64,000 bases of DNA from an uncultured Parabacteroides sp. (GTDB lineage Bacteria; Bacteroidota; Bacteroidia; Bacteroidales; Tannerellaceae), in contig CASEMX010000001.1 in the NCBI GenBank assembly GCA_949289155.1, positions 1 to 64,000 of the forward strand, given 5' to 3'. Below the pieces are notes generated by a model. That model worked only from the letters and a program-made list of their open reading frames with translations. It did not search any database and was not told the DNA's origin. This document shows positions 1 through 8,143 of the stretch, piece after piece. The number at the start of each line of letters is the position of its first letter. The first letter of the stretch is position 1. Position numbers and translations under genes: made by a program.

Positions 1-221
1 ATGTCAAAGTTGCGAAGTTTGAACCGAAGAAGACAAGACGTTCAAGTAAACGCCTTCATAATATGTCTGTTCCCTCGCCACACCAAAATCGGCGTGGTTC
101 GTAAGAAACGCTACAAAGATAAAGGATTAAAAAGCCAAATCCAATTTAATCAGAAAAAATAATTGAAGAAAATTAGAACGACAGATAAAGCGTGACTGAA
201 AGTAAGACTTATTCTTACCCC
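1..221. other. Window-edge stretch, no supported gene
   Basis: No gene can be supported here. Frame 1 is open from the first base to a stop at 160-162 (53 codons), and frame 3 is open for about 31 codons rich in Lys and Arg. Neither resembles a family I recognise with confidence. The stretch could be the tail of a gene or small repeat-derived ORF beginning outside the window. Confidence 0.3.
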
Positions 222-264
222 AAAAAGAAAGTCGCTCATCATCAGGTTTGATAATAAGCGACTT
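222..264 (-). terminator. Rho-independent terminator of the tRNA-Gln pair
   Basis: Read on the minus strand, arms AAGTCGCT and AGCGACTT (229-236 and 257-264) close a hairpin with further internal pairing. It is followed by a T-rich run (TTTCTTTTT). It lies 15 bp after the second tRNA and is oriented to end its transcript. Confidence 0.7.
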
Positions 265-278
265 AACTAATTAGTAGG

Positions 279-349
279 TTGTTCTACCAGGATTCGAACC
301 TGGACAAACAGGACCAGAATCTGTTGTGCTACCATTACACCATAGAACA
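279..349 (-). tRNA. tRNA-Gln (anticodon CTG), copy 2 in transcript order
   Basis: A 71-nt cloverleaf reads on the minus strand. The 7-bp acceptor stem is TGTTCTA/TAGAACA, the D-arm is GTGT..GCAC, the anticodon loop is TTCTGGT (anticodon CTG, Gln), and the T-arm is CCAGG-TTCGAAT-CCTGG. No CCA is encoded. The closing pair of the anticodon stem is an A-C mismatch, as in the sister copy. It delivers glutamine at CAG codons. It differs from the copy at 384-454 by a compensatory pair in the T-stem. Confidence 0.9.
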
Positions 350-383
350 ATCAAAAAACAAAATGAAAAATCAAAAACTTGCG

Positions 384-454
384 TTGTTCTACCAAGATTC
401 GAACTTGGACAAACAGGACCAGAATCTGTTGTGCTACCATTACACCATAGAACA
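384..454 (-). tRNA. tRNA-Gln (anticodon CTG), promoter-proximal copy
   Basis: This 71-nt tRNA has the same acceptor stem, D-arm and anticodon loop as the copy at 279-349. Its T-arm reads CCAAG-TTCGAAT-CTTGG, so one G-C pair is replaced by A-T with pairing kept. The copies are 34 bp apart on the same strand and share the promoter at 492-522 and the terminator at 222-264. Confidence 0.9.
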
Positions 455-491
455 AAATCGATTTTTTACGCAACCCTCTTGTTTGCGGTTG

Positions 492-522
492 CAAAGGTAA
501 GGACTTTTTCGGAATGAGCAAA
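492..522 (-). promoter_or_regulatory. Promoter of the tRNA-Gln pair
   Basis: On the minus strand TTTG (522-519), exactly 19 nt, then TACCTTTG (499-492) matches the Bacteroidetes primary sigma consensus (TTTG, N19-21, TAnnTTTG). The predicted start is about 30 nt upstream of the first tRNA. Confidence 0.75.
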
Positions 523-659
523 TATTTATAGGGAATTTTTCTCCTATTTTAGGCTTCTTTGCCCAAACCTTTTTGAGGTAGAAATTGTTTTACTGCAAGA
601 TTATTAAATATGCCCAAAGAAAATCGGAAACAAATATTCTGTATTCAAGATATTACGAG

Positions 660-667
660 TATATTTG
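660..667 (+). promoter_or_regulatory. Probable -7 box before rsfS
   Basis: TATATTTG fits the Bacteroidetes TAnnTTTG box 33 nt before the rsfS start codon. No clear TTTG -33 element is visible at the expected distance, so it is supported by one box only. Confidence 0.5.
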
Positions 668-700
668 CAACTTTGAAAAATAGAATTTTAATACAAAAGA

Positions 701-1060
701 ATGGATCAAACGCAAATTTTAGTACAGGCCGTAGTGCATGGCTTGCAAGAAAAGAAAGGAAAAAATATTGTAATAGTGGATTTGACTCAATTGGAAGGAG
801 CAATTTGCCAATATATGGTAATAGGCGAAGGAAATACGCCTACACAAGTAGCCGCTTTATGTGATTCTGTATGGGAAGTAGCTCGTAAAGAGGCGAAAGA
901 AAAGACTCTTTCGATTGACGGAGAGCAGCGGGCTGAGTGGATTGGCATGGATTATGGCACAGTTATGGTGCATATTTTCCTCCCAGAAAAACGAAAGTTC
1001 TATAATCTGGATACACTTTGGGAAGATGCTAAATTAATAGCAGTTCCGGATATCGACTGA
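701..1060 (+). CDS. rsfS: Ribosomal silencing factor RsfS
   Basis: This 119-residue protein belongs to the RsfS/Iojap (DUF143) family, which binds ribosomal protein uL14 on the 50S subunit and blocks subunit joining when nutrients are scarce. The whole chain is the single RsfS domain. Typical features are IVIVDLTQLEG near residues 25-35, the hydrophobic core ICQYMVIGEG that follows, the segment GEQRAEWIGMDYG around residues 80-92, and VMVHIFLPEKRKFYNLDTLW toward the end. Length is normal for the family. It starts 33 nt after a TAnnTTTG box and ends 33 nt before ftsH on the same strand. The two probably share a transcript, an arrangement common in Bacteroidales. Confidence 0.92.
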   Translation: MDQTQILVQAVVHGLQEKKGKNIVIVDLTQLEGAICQYMVIGEGNTPTQVAALCDSVWEVARKEAKEKTLSIDGEQRAEWIGMDYGTVMVHIFLPEKRKFYNLDTLWEDAKLIAVPDID

Positions 1061-1093
1061 CCAAGCTAAAGAGTAAGTATATATAATATATGT

Positions 1094-3130
1094 ATGGAAA
1101 ACAATAGCAATATACCGAATAACCCGAATAAAAGCAACAAACAAAAAATGTTCCGTTTCAATTTTTATTGGATGTACGGGCTAATTTTGCTAATGTTGGT
1201 TGCTTTATATATGTCGAATGATACGACAGGTACGAAAGAAATAGGGTGGACCGAGTTTCAGAAATTGGCAAAAGAGAATGTGTTTGAGCAAATGGTCGTT
1301 TATAATAAGAAGAATGTAGTTGAGGCTACGGTTAAAAACGACAAATTAGCGGAGGTTTTCCCAAATTCGATGCCTCCAGCAGGCACATTAGCTCCGAAAG
1401 TATATATCAAGATTCCTTCGGCAGATAAATTCTCCGATTTTTATGACCAGGCTGTCGCACAAAATCAAATCGACACTGATGTGCGTTTTGAAGAATCTGA
1501 CGATGCTTGGTGGAGTTTTATCATCTCTTTTGGTCCTATGATCCTATTGCTTTTGGTATGGATTTATTTAATGCGACGAATGTCCGGAGGTGTTGGGGCA
1601 GGACCGGGAAATGTGTTCAATGTAGGCAAGGCGAAAGCACAAATATTTGATAAAGATAGCACGACGAAGGTGACATTTAAAGATGTAGCCGGATTAGCTG
1701 GAGCAAAGCAAGAGGTCGAAGAGATTGTTTCTTTCCTGAAAAATCCTGCTAAATATACGGAGTTAGGCGGTAAAATCCCGAAAGGAGCTCTTTTAGTGGG
1801 CCCTCCGGGAACAGGAAAGACTCTTTTGGCAAAGGCAGTGGCTGGTGAAGCCAATGTGCCCTTCTTTTCTTTATCAGGTTCGGACTTCGTGGAAATGTTT
1901 GTGGGAGTAGGTGCGTCTCGTGTACGTGATTTGTTCCGACAAGCTAAAGAAAAAGCGCCTTGTATCGTATTTATTGACGAGATTGATGCTGTGGGACGTG
2001 CACGCGGACGGAATGCCAATATGAATAGCAACGATGAACGCGAGAATACATTGAATCAGTTGCTGACGGAAATGGATGGTTTCGCGTCGAATAGCGGTGT
2101 GATTATTCTGGCAGCCACGAACCGTGCCGATATATTGGATAAAGCTTTGCTTCGTGCTGGTCGATTTGACCGACAAATCCATGTGGATTTGCCCGACTTG
2201 AATGAACGTAAACAAATTTTCGGTGTGCATTTGCGCCCGATTAAGATCGATAGTTCGGTTGATCCGGAATTATTGGCAAGACAAACGCCCGGTTTCTCAG
2301 GAGCCGATATTGCTAATGTCTGCAATGAGGCAGCTTTGATTGCCGCTCGGAATGAAAAGAAATTTGTTCAAAAAGAAGATTTCATGAATGCGGTAGATCG
2401 AATTGTTGGCGGGTTAGAAAATCGGAGCAAAGTGATGACTGAAAACGAACGCCGGAATATTGCGATTCATGAAGCCGGTCATGCGACCATTAGTTGGAAA
2501 CTGGAATATGCAAATCCTTTGGTAAAAGTGACAATTGTCCCACGCGGTAAAGCTTTAGGTGCAGCGTGGTATTTGCCGGAAGAGCGACAAATTACAACGC
2601 GTGAGCAATTATTGGACGAAATGTGCGCATTATTGGGCGGACGTGCGGCAGAAGAATTATTCCTTGGGCATATTTCGACTGGTGCATCCAATGATTTGGA
2701 GCGAGTAACGAAGCAGGCTTATGCAATGATCGTTTATTTTGGAATGAGCAATAAGATGCCTAATTTGAACTATTACGATTCGACGGGTCAGGAATGGGGC
2801 TTTACAAAGCCTTATAGCGAAGAAACGGCACGATTAATAGACCAAGAAGTTCAACATCTGATAAACGAACAATACGAACGTGCGAAGAAAATTTTGTCGG
2901 AAAACGCAGATGGACACAATCAATTGGCAAATGTTCTATTGGAACGTGAGGTTATTTACAGCGAAGACGTAGAACATATTTTCGGAAAGCGTCCGTGGGT
3001 TTCGCGGTCGGAAGAAATTCTGGAAAGCCAGGAAAAAAGTAGCCAAGAGAAGAAACCGGAAGATACTTCGGCAGGAGAAACGGAAGATAAAGAGGATAAA
3101 CAGGATACAACGGTTCCGAAGTCGGTGTAA
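1094..3130 (+). CDS. ftsH: ATP-dependent zinc metalloprotease FtsH
   Basis: FtsH is a membrane-anchored hexameric AAA+ protease that degrades misfolded membrane proteins and short-lived regulators. At 678 residues its length is usual. There is a short Asn-rich cytoplasmic tail, a first membrane segment at about residues 24-41, a periplasmic domain, and a second membrane segment at about 140-160. The AAA module carries Walker A GPPGTGKT at residues 236-243, Walker B in [11 protein letters not shown], and an arginine finger in the RAGRFDR stretch. The zinc site HEAGH is at 459-463, with the downstream Asp ligand in [11 protein letters not shown]. The C-terminal tail (last 40 or so residues) is highly charged (Glu/Lys) and probably disordered. 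A terminator follows 21 bp after the stop. Confidence 0.98.
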   Translation: MENNSNIPNNPNKSNKQKMFRFNFYWMYGLILLMLVALYMSNDTTGTKEIGWTEFQKLAKENVFEQMVVYNKKNVVEATVKNDKLAEVFPNSMPPAGTLAPKVYIKIPSADKFSDFYDQAVAQNQIDTDVRFEESDDAWWSFIISFGPMILLLLVWIYLMRRMSGGVGAGPGNVFNVGKAKAQIFDKDSTTKVTFKDVAGLAGAKQEVEEIVSFLKNPAKYTELGGKIPKGALLVGPPGTGKTLLAKAVAGEANVPFFSLSGSDFVEMFVGVGASRVRDLFRQAKEKAPCIVFIDEIDAVGRARGRNANMNSNDERENTLNQLLTEMDGFASNSGVIILAATNRADILDKALLRAGRFDRQIHVDLPDLNERKQIFGVHLRPIKIDSSVDPELLARQTPGFSGADIANVCNEAALIAARNEKKFVQKEDFMNAVDRIVGGLENRSKVMTENERRNIAIHEAGHATISWKLEYANPLVKVTIVPRGKALGAAWYLPEERQITTREQLLDEMCALLGGRAAEELFLGHISTGASNDLERVTKQAYAMIVYFGMSNKMPNLNYYDSTGQEWGFTKPYSEETARLIDQEVQHLINEQYERAKKILSENADGHNQLANVLLEREVIYSEDVEHIFGKRPWVSRSEEILESQEKSSQEKKPEDTSAGETEDKEDKQDTTVPKSV

Positions 3131-3150
3131 TTTATAAATAAATGTACAAA

Positions 3151-3189
3151 GGCCTCCTTTGATTCGATGAATTAAAGCGAGGCTTTTTT
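3151..3189 (+). terminator. Terminator after ftsH
   Basis: GCCTC and GAGGC arms (3152-3156 and 3179-3183), with inner TTT/AAA and ATTC/GAAT pairs, form a hairpin. A run of six T follows at 3184-3189. It separates rsfS-ftsH from cdsA. Confidence 0.75.
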
Positions 3190-3210
3190 CATTTATTGCT
3201 GTTTATATTC

Positions 3211-3218
3211 TATCTTTG
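3211..3218 (+). promoter_or_regulatory. Promoter of cdsA
   Basis: TATCTTTG matches the -7 box. TTTC at 3187-3190, 20 nt upstream, is one base off the -33 TTTG. The box lies 29 nt before the GTG start of cdsA and just after the ftsH terminator. Confidence 0.6.
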
Positions 3219-3247
3219 CAGATGTTAATAGATAAAATATAGCTTCA

Positions 3248-4084
3248 GTGAACAACTTTATCAAAAGAACCCTGACGGGAATTATATTTGTAGGCATCTT
3301 ATTGGGTGGCATTTTTTATAATGCTTATTCATTTGCTGTTCTTTTCTGTATTATTACTGGACTTGCCCTATGGGAATTCTACGGATTGCTGAAACATTAT
3401 GAAAATGCGGCGTTGCATAGGCTGATTAGTACGTTTGGTGGAATGTATCTGTTTGTTGCTTGTTTTCTGAAAGCGGGCGGAATAGCTGATAATCTGACTT
3501 TTTTGCCCTATATACTCTTTTTGATGTATGTCTTTATCTATGAATTATATACGAAAGCGGTTAATCCTATCAATAATTGGGCTTTTACCTTGTTAGCTCA
3601 GATATATTGCGCAGGTTTATTCTCTTTGTTGAATTTTATTGCCGTTCAACCTGCCCAACTGACTCACGAGCCGATTTATACACCTCTATTTGTCTTGGCA
3701 ATTTTTGTATTTGTCTGGTTGAATGATACCGGAGCTTTCTTGGTCGGTTCGATGATTGGTCGGAGAAAACTATTCGAACGCATTTCTCCAAAAAAATCTT
3801 GGGAGGGATTTTGGGGAGGATTAGTCATTGTCTTGATTGCTTCGCAAGGATTTGCTTGGTATGTACCGGAAATAAGCCGGCTTCAATGGCTTGGCTTGGC
3901 TACAACAATTGTAATCTTTGCAACTTGGGGCGATTTAACGGAGTCTTTGTTGAAAAGAACGTTAGGGGTGAAAGATTCCGGCAATATGCTTCCCGGTCAT
4001 GGCGGTATTTTAGACCGTTTTGACAGCGTGTTGATGGCTTCTCCTGCGGCGTTTTGTTATATCGAATTGTTTATTCGAAATTAA
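3248..4084 (+). CDS. cdsA: Phosphatidate cytidylyltransferase
   Basis: CdsA converts phosphatidic acid and CTP to CDP-diacylglycerol in the inner membrane, the precursor of phosphatidylethanolamine and acidic phospholipids. The 278-residue chain is almost entirely hydrophobic, with about seven or eight membrane segments. It ends with the CDP-diacylglycerol synthase signature: LLKRTLGVKDSGNMLPGHGG followed by ILDRFDS, roughly residues 235-265. The start is GTG at 3248, giving MNNFIKRTLTGI, a normal N-terminus for the family. There is no ATG alternative upstream. The last 14 bases overlap the 3' end of the convergent PorT-like gene. Confidence 0.95.
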   Translation: MNNFIKRTLTGIIFVGILLGGIFYNAYSFAVLFCIITGLALWEFYGLLKHYENAALHRLISTFGGMYLFVACFLKAGGIADNLTFLPYILFLMYVFIYELYTKAVNPINNWAFTLLAQIYCAGLFSLLNFIAVQPAQLTHEPIYTPLFVLAIFVFVWLNDTGAFLVGSMIGRRKLFERISPKKSWEGFWGGLVIVLIASQGFAWYVPEISRLQWLGLATTIVIFATWGDLTESLLKRTLGVKDSGNMLPGHGGILDRFDSVLMASPAAFCYIELFIRN

Positions 4085-4775
4085 ATGTTAGTGTAACCAT
4101 CCGCGAAGTCGCTTTAGTTAGTGCATCCGAATACTTAATTGTCTCTTGCCCGGCTATATCCGGACGATTCGATTCCAACAGATTGACCAATCCGAAGCTG
4201 AATTTCAATTCCGGGCAGAGTCGGAAGAATGGCAAATAGATATTACAGCCGATTCCAACCTCTATTCCCGCATCAAAACCCTTTAATAGAAGTGGATTCC
4301 CCTTTTTTCTACCTAAATCGAACGCTCCGTAAACGCCAGCAGTCAAGTAAGGGCGGCAATTGTTCAAACGCATTGCCGAATATTTCACACTGATTGGAAA
4401 AGTCAGATAGCTGGAACGTACGGATGTGCGGAATTCTTCCCCTTTATTGTCCTGTTCGCGGAAGACAAATTTCTTTTCTCCAAAATTGATTGTCGGAATA
4501 AAACGCAAATTAAAATAGGGATTCAGATACATGTCTCCGATTGCTCCTACGCTAAATCCCGGTGAATAGGAAGGAATCTCGGCAAACCACACCTCTCCGT
4601 TCGTAGCAATACCGGAATGCGTTAGTAATAAATCTTGAGCATGAATTCCGACATGAAACCCTAAGTGGAATAATTTGTTATCCACATAGGGTTGATTCTT
4701 TACTTTCTCTTGTTGTGCCAGCATGTTAGTCGCCAAGCAACTAATAATGCTTAATATAAGTAGTAATCGTTTCAA
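4071..4775 (-). CDS. PorT-like outer-membrane beta-barrel protein
   Basis: This predicted outer-membrane barrel of about 234 residues begins with a signal peptide (KRLLLILSIISCLATNMLAQ). It resembles the PorT family, whose Porphyromonas gingivalis member is needed for type IX secretion of gingipains. Features are SYSPGFSVGAIGDMYL after about 70 residues, repeated amphipathic strands, and an aromatic C-terminus (TLTFNFE). The frame stays open to a TTG at 4805. I prefer the TTG at 4775 because AGAAGGAA lies just before it and the signal peptide begins right there. The promoter box at 4821-4828 also leaves only about 10 nt of leader for 4805. There is no in-frame ATG before mid-signal peptide. 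The T9SS role is inferred from family resemblance only. Confidence 0.75.
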   Translation of the reverse strand: MKRLLLILSIISCLATNMLAQQEKVKNQPYVDNKLFHLGFHVGIHAQDLLLTHSGIATNGEVWFAEIPSYSPGFSVGAIGDMYLNPYFNLRFIPTINFGEKKFVFREQDNKGEEFRTSVRSSYLTFPISVKYSAMRLNNCRPYLTAGVYGAFDLGRKKGNPLLLKGFDAGIEVGIGCNIYLPFFRLCPELKFSFGLVNLLESNRPDIAGQETIKYSDALTKATSRMVTLTFNFE

Positions 4776-4820
4776 TTTTCCTTCTTTTTTGATTATAACG
4801 GACAATCTTCTTATTTATTG

Positions 4821-4828
4821 CAAAAGTA
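4821..4828 (-). promoter_or_regulatory. Promoter of the PorT-like gene
   Basis: TACTTTTG on the minus strand fits TAnnTTTG. The predicted start is about 40 nt upstream of the preferred TTG start codon. No TTTG -33 box was found at 19-21 nt. Confidence 0.55.
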
Positions 4829-4881
4829 GAAATAATTGAAAATATTCTCGGTCAGATATTTTTTTAATGCAAAGAAAAGCG

Positions 4882-4889
4882 TATTTTTG
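4882..4889 (+). promoter_or_regulatory. Promoter of the ferredoxin gene
   Basis: TATTTTTG matches TAnnTTTG and lies 38 nt before the ferredoxin ATG, preceded by an AT-rich tract with TTTT near the -33 position. It diverges from the PorT-like promoter about 55 bp away. Confidence 0.6.
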
Positions 4890-4927
4890 CAGCACTAATA
4901 GTTGAACAATTTAAACATTTAAAGAAA

Positions 4928-5098
4928 ATGGCTTACGTAATTAGCGACGATTGTATTGCTTGCGGAACTTGTATCGACGAATGTCCGGTAGGAGCAATTT
5001 CAGAAGGTGATAAATACAGTATCAATCCTGAAATGTGTACAGAATGTGGAACTTGCGCTGACGCTTGTCCTACAGAAGCTATCCATCCGGAAGCTTAA
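4928..5098 (+). CDS. 2[4Fe-4S] ferredoxin, clostridial type
   Basis: This 56-residue protein is easily missed because of its size. It has two CxxCxxCxxxCP motifs: Cys9, 12, 15 and 19, and Cys37, 40, 43 and 47. They ligate two low-potential [4Fe-4S] clusters in the classical pseudo-twofold arrangement, with the middle residues IDECPVGAISEG and ADACPTEAIHPE. It is a soluble one-electron carrier, probably for pyruvate:ferredoxin oxidoreductase and related anaerobic redox enzymes. It is monocistronic: its own promoter lies upstream and a perfect 12-bp terminator hairpin follows 51 bp after the stop. Confidence 0.95.
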   Translation: MAYVISDDCIACGTCIDECPVGAISEGDKYSINPEMCTECGTCADACPTEAIHPEA

Positions 5099-5149
5099 TC
5101 CGCAACAGAAAAGGTTTATTTATTCATTTATAGAATAAGCCGGTAAAAG

Positions 5150-5186
5150 ATAACGGGATGTTTTTTGGACATCCCGTTATTTTTTT
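5150..5186. terminator. Bidirectional terminator shared by ferredoxin and the PUR-domain gene
   Basis: A perfect 12-bp stem (ATAACGGGATGT at 5150-5161, ACATCCCGTTAT at 5169-5180) is followed by six T on the plus strand. An A-rich side upstream lets it act on the minus strand too. The stop codon of the convergent gene (5177-5179) lies inside the stem, and its last two Lys codons are the T-tract read backwards. Confidence 0.85.
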
Positions 5187-5563
5187 AAATCATCCGTATC
5201 GAAATCGATATCCAGTTTTATATCATCCGGATGCTCTTCTGGTAAAATTTCTTTTGGATTGGTTTTAATTGTCGAAATAGTTTTTTTCTGTAGTTTTACA
5301 TAGTTGATAATGTCCTCCATACTGGTTAAGAATTTGCCAAAATCTTCAGGATAGAGGAAGATCTTATGTTTCTCAAAAGTAAAATTCGAACTATTTTGTT
5401 CTTGTACCTTTTTGCTCTCTGTTATGGCCACGAACATATCTCCTTTTTGATTCTTTTTTACATCCAAGTAATAAATTCGTTTGCCTGCTTTAATGGTTCG
5501 GGAATATAGGATTTCCTTGTCGCCGCGTCCCTCGACGTTGTTTTTCTTTTTTGAATCTTCCAT
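5177..5563 (-). CDS. PUR-domain nucleic-acid-binding protein (DUF3276)
   Basis: This 128-residue protein belongs to the DUF3276 family, bacterial relatives of eukaryotic Pur-alpha/beta that bind single-stranded DNA or RNA through a PUR repeat. The repeat runs from about residue 18 to 95: EILYSRTIKAGKRIYYLDVK, KGDMFVAITES, and IFLYPEDFGKFLTSMEDIINY. The N-terminal 15 residues are charged, and the C-terminal 30 are acidic (IKLDIDFDTDD) and probably disordered. The family is nearly universal in Bacteroidetes, but its targets there are not settled. It is preceded, in transcript order, by palindrome array 5805-5902. Confidence 0.85.
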   Translation of the reverse strand: MEDSKKKNNVEGRGDKEILYSRTIKAGKRIYYLDVKKNQKGDMFVAITESKKVQEQNSSNFTFEKHKIFLYPEDFGKFLTSMEDIINYVKLQKKTISTIKTNPKEILPEEHPDDIKLDIDFDTDDLKK

Positions 5564-5804
5564 GGTTGCAATATTTTAAACCTTCCTTTTATGTTTATTC
5601 GTTTTGAAGGGGTAAATATACACTATTTTACTTAAACATCAAATAAATTAAATTGTATTTTTGGGAAAAATTACGAATAGAATTTCCTTTGCAACGAAAA
5701 GAATCCTCCTCTTTTCTTCGCAACGGAGGGGTTCCTATTCAGTTTGGAGATGTTTCGGCTCTGCTTTGCTCCGGTTTTTACCATTTTTCTCCGAAGAAAA
5801 TCTG

Positions 5805-5902
5805 CCAACACGTGTTGCCAAGCCTTTGAGGAGCCTCGAAGACCTCCCAACACGTGTTGGCAAGCTTTTGAGGGTCCTCAACGACCTCGCAACACGTGTT
5901 GG
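5805..5902. repeat. Helically phased palindrome array A
   Basis: Five palindromes have dyad centres at 5811.5, 5832.5, 5853.5, 5874.5 and 5895.5, exactly 21 bp apart. Types alternate. CAACACGTGTTG (perfect, 12 bp) occurs at 5806-5817, 5848-5859 and 5890-5901. TTGAGG-NN-CCTC(A/G)A lies midway between them. The composite unit is 42 bp. The array starts 11 bp after the stop codon of the oxidoreductase gene (minus strand) and lies upstream of the co-directional PUR-domain gene. The remaining 240 bp of this gap (5564-5804) holds no gene, only AT-rich leader sequence and a degenerate CCTCC/GGAGG inverted repeat near 5710-5730. Confidence 0.9.
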
Positions 5903-5912
5903 CAAGTTTTTT

Positions 5913-6938
5913 CTATTTTTCTGAATCTGCGGGATAAACAACGCCTAATTGCTTGCGTACTTCGTCGATAATCTCGATAGTGGTGAGCGAATTGGCGTGA
6001 CTGTTGATATTTGATTCTCTTTTTCCGGCAATGATTAGGTCGATAAATTCAGCCATCTCGTAATAGTATTCATCTTTTTCGGTAGGTTGGCTCAAATCGA
6101 CGGGTTCTGAAGGCAGGCTTTTGCCGGATGCAGCCATGGGACGGGGCTGCCAGACGACATGACCGATTTGATTGATTTTATCCAGAGTCAAATTGCCGCT
6201 TTCTCCTTCTATTTCGGTAGATAATGCCGAATTTGCTATCTTCGAATAGAGAACGGTCGCATTCATACCCTCATAATCGAAATTAACAACGCCTTGCCCA
6301 TCGACTCCGCTGCTTAGCACGATTCCGGAAGCCGTTATTTTCTTTGGGCGACCGAATAATACGACCATCGGATAGATTGTATAGATACCGATATCCATCA
6401 TGGCTCCATTGGAAAGCTCCGGATTGAAAGCATTCAATATGATTCCTTCCTTGAATTTGTCGTAACGCGAAGAGTATTGGCAGTAAGCGGAGAAATAGCG
6501 ACGGACAACTCCGACTTTAGGCAGGGCCGTTTGCAGGGCTTTGAAGTTCGGGGTCAGCGTTGGTTTCATCGCTTCCATCAGGGTGACGTTATATTTTCGG
6601 GAAGCCTCAATCATTTTTCGGACCTCTTTGGCATTCGAGGCCATTGGTTTCTCGCAAAGCACATGCTTCCCCTGTTCCATGCAAAGAATGCTCTGCCGGG
6701 CATGCATAAAATTCGGCGAAGCGATATACACCGCGTCGATGACGTCACTCTTTGCCATTTCCTCCAAAGAGGTAAACCGATACGGGATTTGATATTTCTC
6801 CGCAAATTCGTCGGCTCTCTCTTGAGTTCGGGAATAAACAGCTGTCAGTTCGAATCGTTCGTCCTGTTTTGCTCCGGCAATGACCCAGTCGGTGATGAAA
6901 TTGGTTCCGACAATACCGAAACGAATCTTTTTTGTCAT
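5913..6938 (-). CDS. Gfo/Idh/MocA-family NAD(P)-dependent oxidoreductase
   Basis: This 341-residue protein has a Rossmann N-terminal domain and the GFO_IDH_MocA C-terminal substrate domain. The nucleotide motif GIVGTNF is at residues 8-14, and the family signature CEKPMASN, with Lys97 expected to be catalytic, is near 95-102. The C-terminal half carries NGAMMDIGIYTIYPM, a typical dimerisation and substrate segment. Members oxidise or reduce sugars, inositols or their derivatives, but the substrate cannot be read from the sequence. Length and both motifs are intact. It is the gene after gcvT on the same strand, separated by 95 bp containing a long inverted repeat. Its stop is followed almost immediately by palindrome array A. 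Confidence 0.85.
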   Translation of the reverse strand: MTKKIRFGIVGTNFITDWVIAGAKQDERFELTAVYSRTQERADEFAEKYQIPYRFTSLEEMAKSDVIDAVYIASPNFMHARQSILCMEQGKHVLCEKPMASNAKEVRKMIEASRKYNVTLMEAMKPTLTPNFKALQTALPKVGVVRRYFSAYCQYSSRYDKFKEGIILNAFNPELSNGAMMDIGIYTIYPMVVLFGRPKKITASGIVLSSGVDGQGVVNFDYEGMNATVLYSKIANSALSTEIEGESGNLTLDKINQIGHVVWQPRPMAASGKSLPSEPVDLSQPTEKDEYYYEMAEFIDLIIAGKRESNINSHANSLTTIEIIDEVRKQLGVVYPADSEK

Positions 6939-6963
6939 GATGGAATTCTTATTTTGGGAATAT

Positions 6964-7015
6964 AGAAGTCAGGAGTTAGATGTTGGAACTTTCCAAATTT
7001 CAACTCCTAACTTCT
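6964..7015. repeat. Intergenic inverted repeat with AGGAGTTA arms
   Basis: Arms at 6964-6977 and 7002-7015 (AGAAGTCAGGAGTT and AACTCCTAACTTCT) pair over 14 bp with one G-T, around a 24-nt loop. No T-run follows on either strand, so it is not a standard terminator. The AGGAGTTA/TAACTCCT arms recur in the larger elements at 40287 and 42942. Confidence 0.65.
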
Positions 7016-7033
7016 ACGTTCAATTATTCATTA

Positions 7034-8119
7034 TTATTTTCTGAACGGTGCTTTTACGACTTGCGCTTTCAGATTCCGGTTGCGGACTTTTATGTATATT
7101 TCTGTTCCTACTTTGGAGAAAGCCGTTTGAACATAGCCCATTCCGATTCCTTTCTTCAATACAGGAGACATTGTACCAGATGTTACGATGCCGATAGGGT
7201 TATTTTCTGCATCAACGATTTCATAACCGTGACGAGGAATACCTTTGTCAATCAGTTCGAACGCACAGAGCTTGCGGGTTACTCCTTCTTTCTTCTGACG
7301 TTCCAATTCGGCACGGTTTGTAAATTCCTTTCCATCGACAAACTTCGTAATCCATCCCAGTCCGGCTTCGATAGGCGAGGTCGTATCGTCCAAGTCATTT
7401 CCATATAAACAATAACCCATTTCCAAACGCAAGGTATCTCGTGCACCCAGTCCGATAGGTTTGATTCCTTCCGGCTTTCCGGCCTCGAAAATAGCGTTCC
7501 AGATAGTCAGTGCATCGCTCGGATAGAAGTAAAGTTCGAATCCTCCGGCTCCGGTATAGCCTGTATTTGAGATAATGACATTTTTGCATCCGGCAAATTC
7601 GCCTGTCGTGAAGCAATAATAGGGAATAGCCGAGAGGTCCACCGGAGTCAAGCGCTGTAATACCTCTTTTGCTTTCGGACCTTGAATGGCAAGCTGCGCC
7701 ATATTGTCTGACGCATTTTCCAATTCTGCACCGACCGTGTTATGGCTTACGCACCAGTTCCAGTCTTTTTCTATGTTTGCTGCATTGACTACTAACATAT
7801 ATTTTTCCGGCTCGTAGTAATAAACAATCAAGTCGTCCACGATTCCACCCTGTTCATTCGGGAAGCAGGTATATTGTGCTTTGCCAATTGTCAACGTAGA
7901 GGCATCGTTGGAGGTAACCGACTGGATAAATTCCAAAGCTTTCGGACCTTTTACCCAAAATTCGCCCATGTGGGAAACATCGAATACGCCGACGCCGTTA
8001 ACGACCGTCATATGTTCGTCGATAATACCGGAATATTCAATCGGCATATTGTAGCCGGCAAATTCATGCATCTTAGCGCCCAGCGCAATATGCAAATCAG
8101 TAAATGGAGTTGTCTTCAT
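7034..8119 (-). CDS. gcvT: Glycine cleavage system T protein (aminomethyltransferase)
   Basis: GcvT takes the aminomethyl group from the lipoylated H protein and passes the one-carbon unit to tetrahydrofolate, releasing ammonia. The 361-residue length is normal. [11 protein letters not shown] places the catalytic aspartate at residue 96, and [13 protein letters not shown] and [17 protein letters not shown] are conserved folate-domain segments. The C-terminal barrel carries [20 protein letters not shown]. It is the second gene after pepT, with only 24 bp between them, so the two are co-transcribed. The other glycine-cleavage genes are not in the window. Confidence 0.96.
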   Translation of the reverse strand: MKTTPFTDLHIALGAKMHEFAGYNMPIEYSGIIDEHMTVVNGVGVFDVSHMGEFWVKGPKALEFIQSVTSNDASTLTIGKAQYTCFPNEQGGIVDDLIVYYYEPEKYMLVVNAANIEKDWNWCVSHNTVGAELENASDNMAQLAIQGPKAKEVLQRLTPVDLSAIPYYCFTTGEFAGCKNVIISNTGYTGAGGFELYFYPSDALTIWNAIFEAGKPEGIKPIGLGARDTLRLEMGYCLYGNDLDDTTSPIEAGLGWITKFVDGKEFTNRAELERQKKEGVTRKLCAFELIDKGIPRHGYEIVDAENNPIGIVTSGTMSPVLKKGIGMGYVQTAFSKVGTEIYIKVRNRNLKAQVVKAPFRK

Positions 8120-8143
8120 CTTTTCGCGTTTAGATTTATATAA

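Noticed and set aside
1..162. 53-codon frame at the left edge, and a Lys/Arg-rich frame resembling small DUF1661-type proteins
   Set aside because: The ATG is simply the first base of the window, and the similarity is too vague to support a call.
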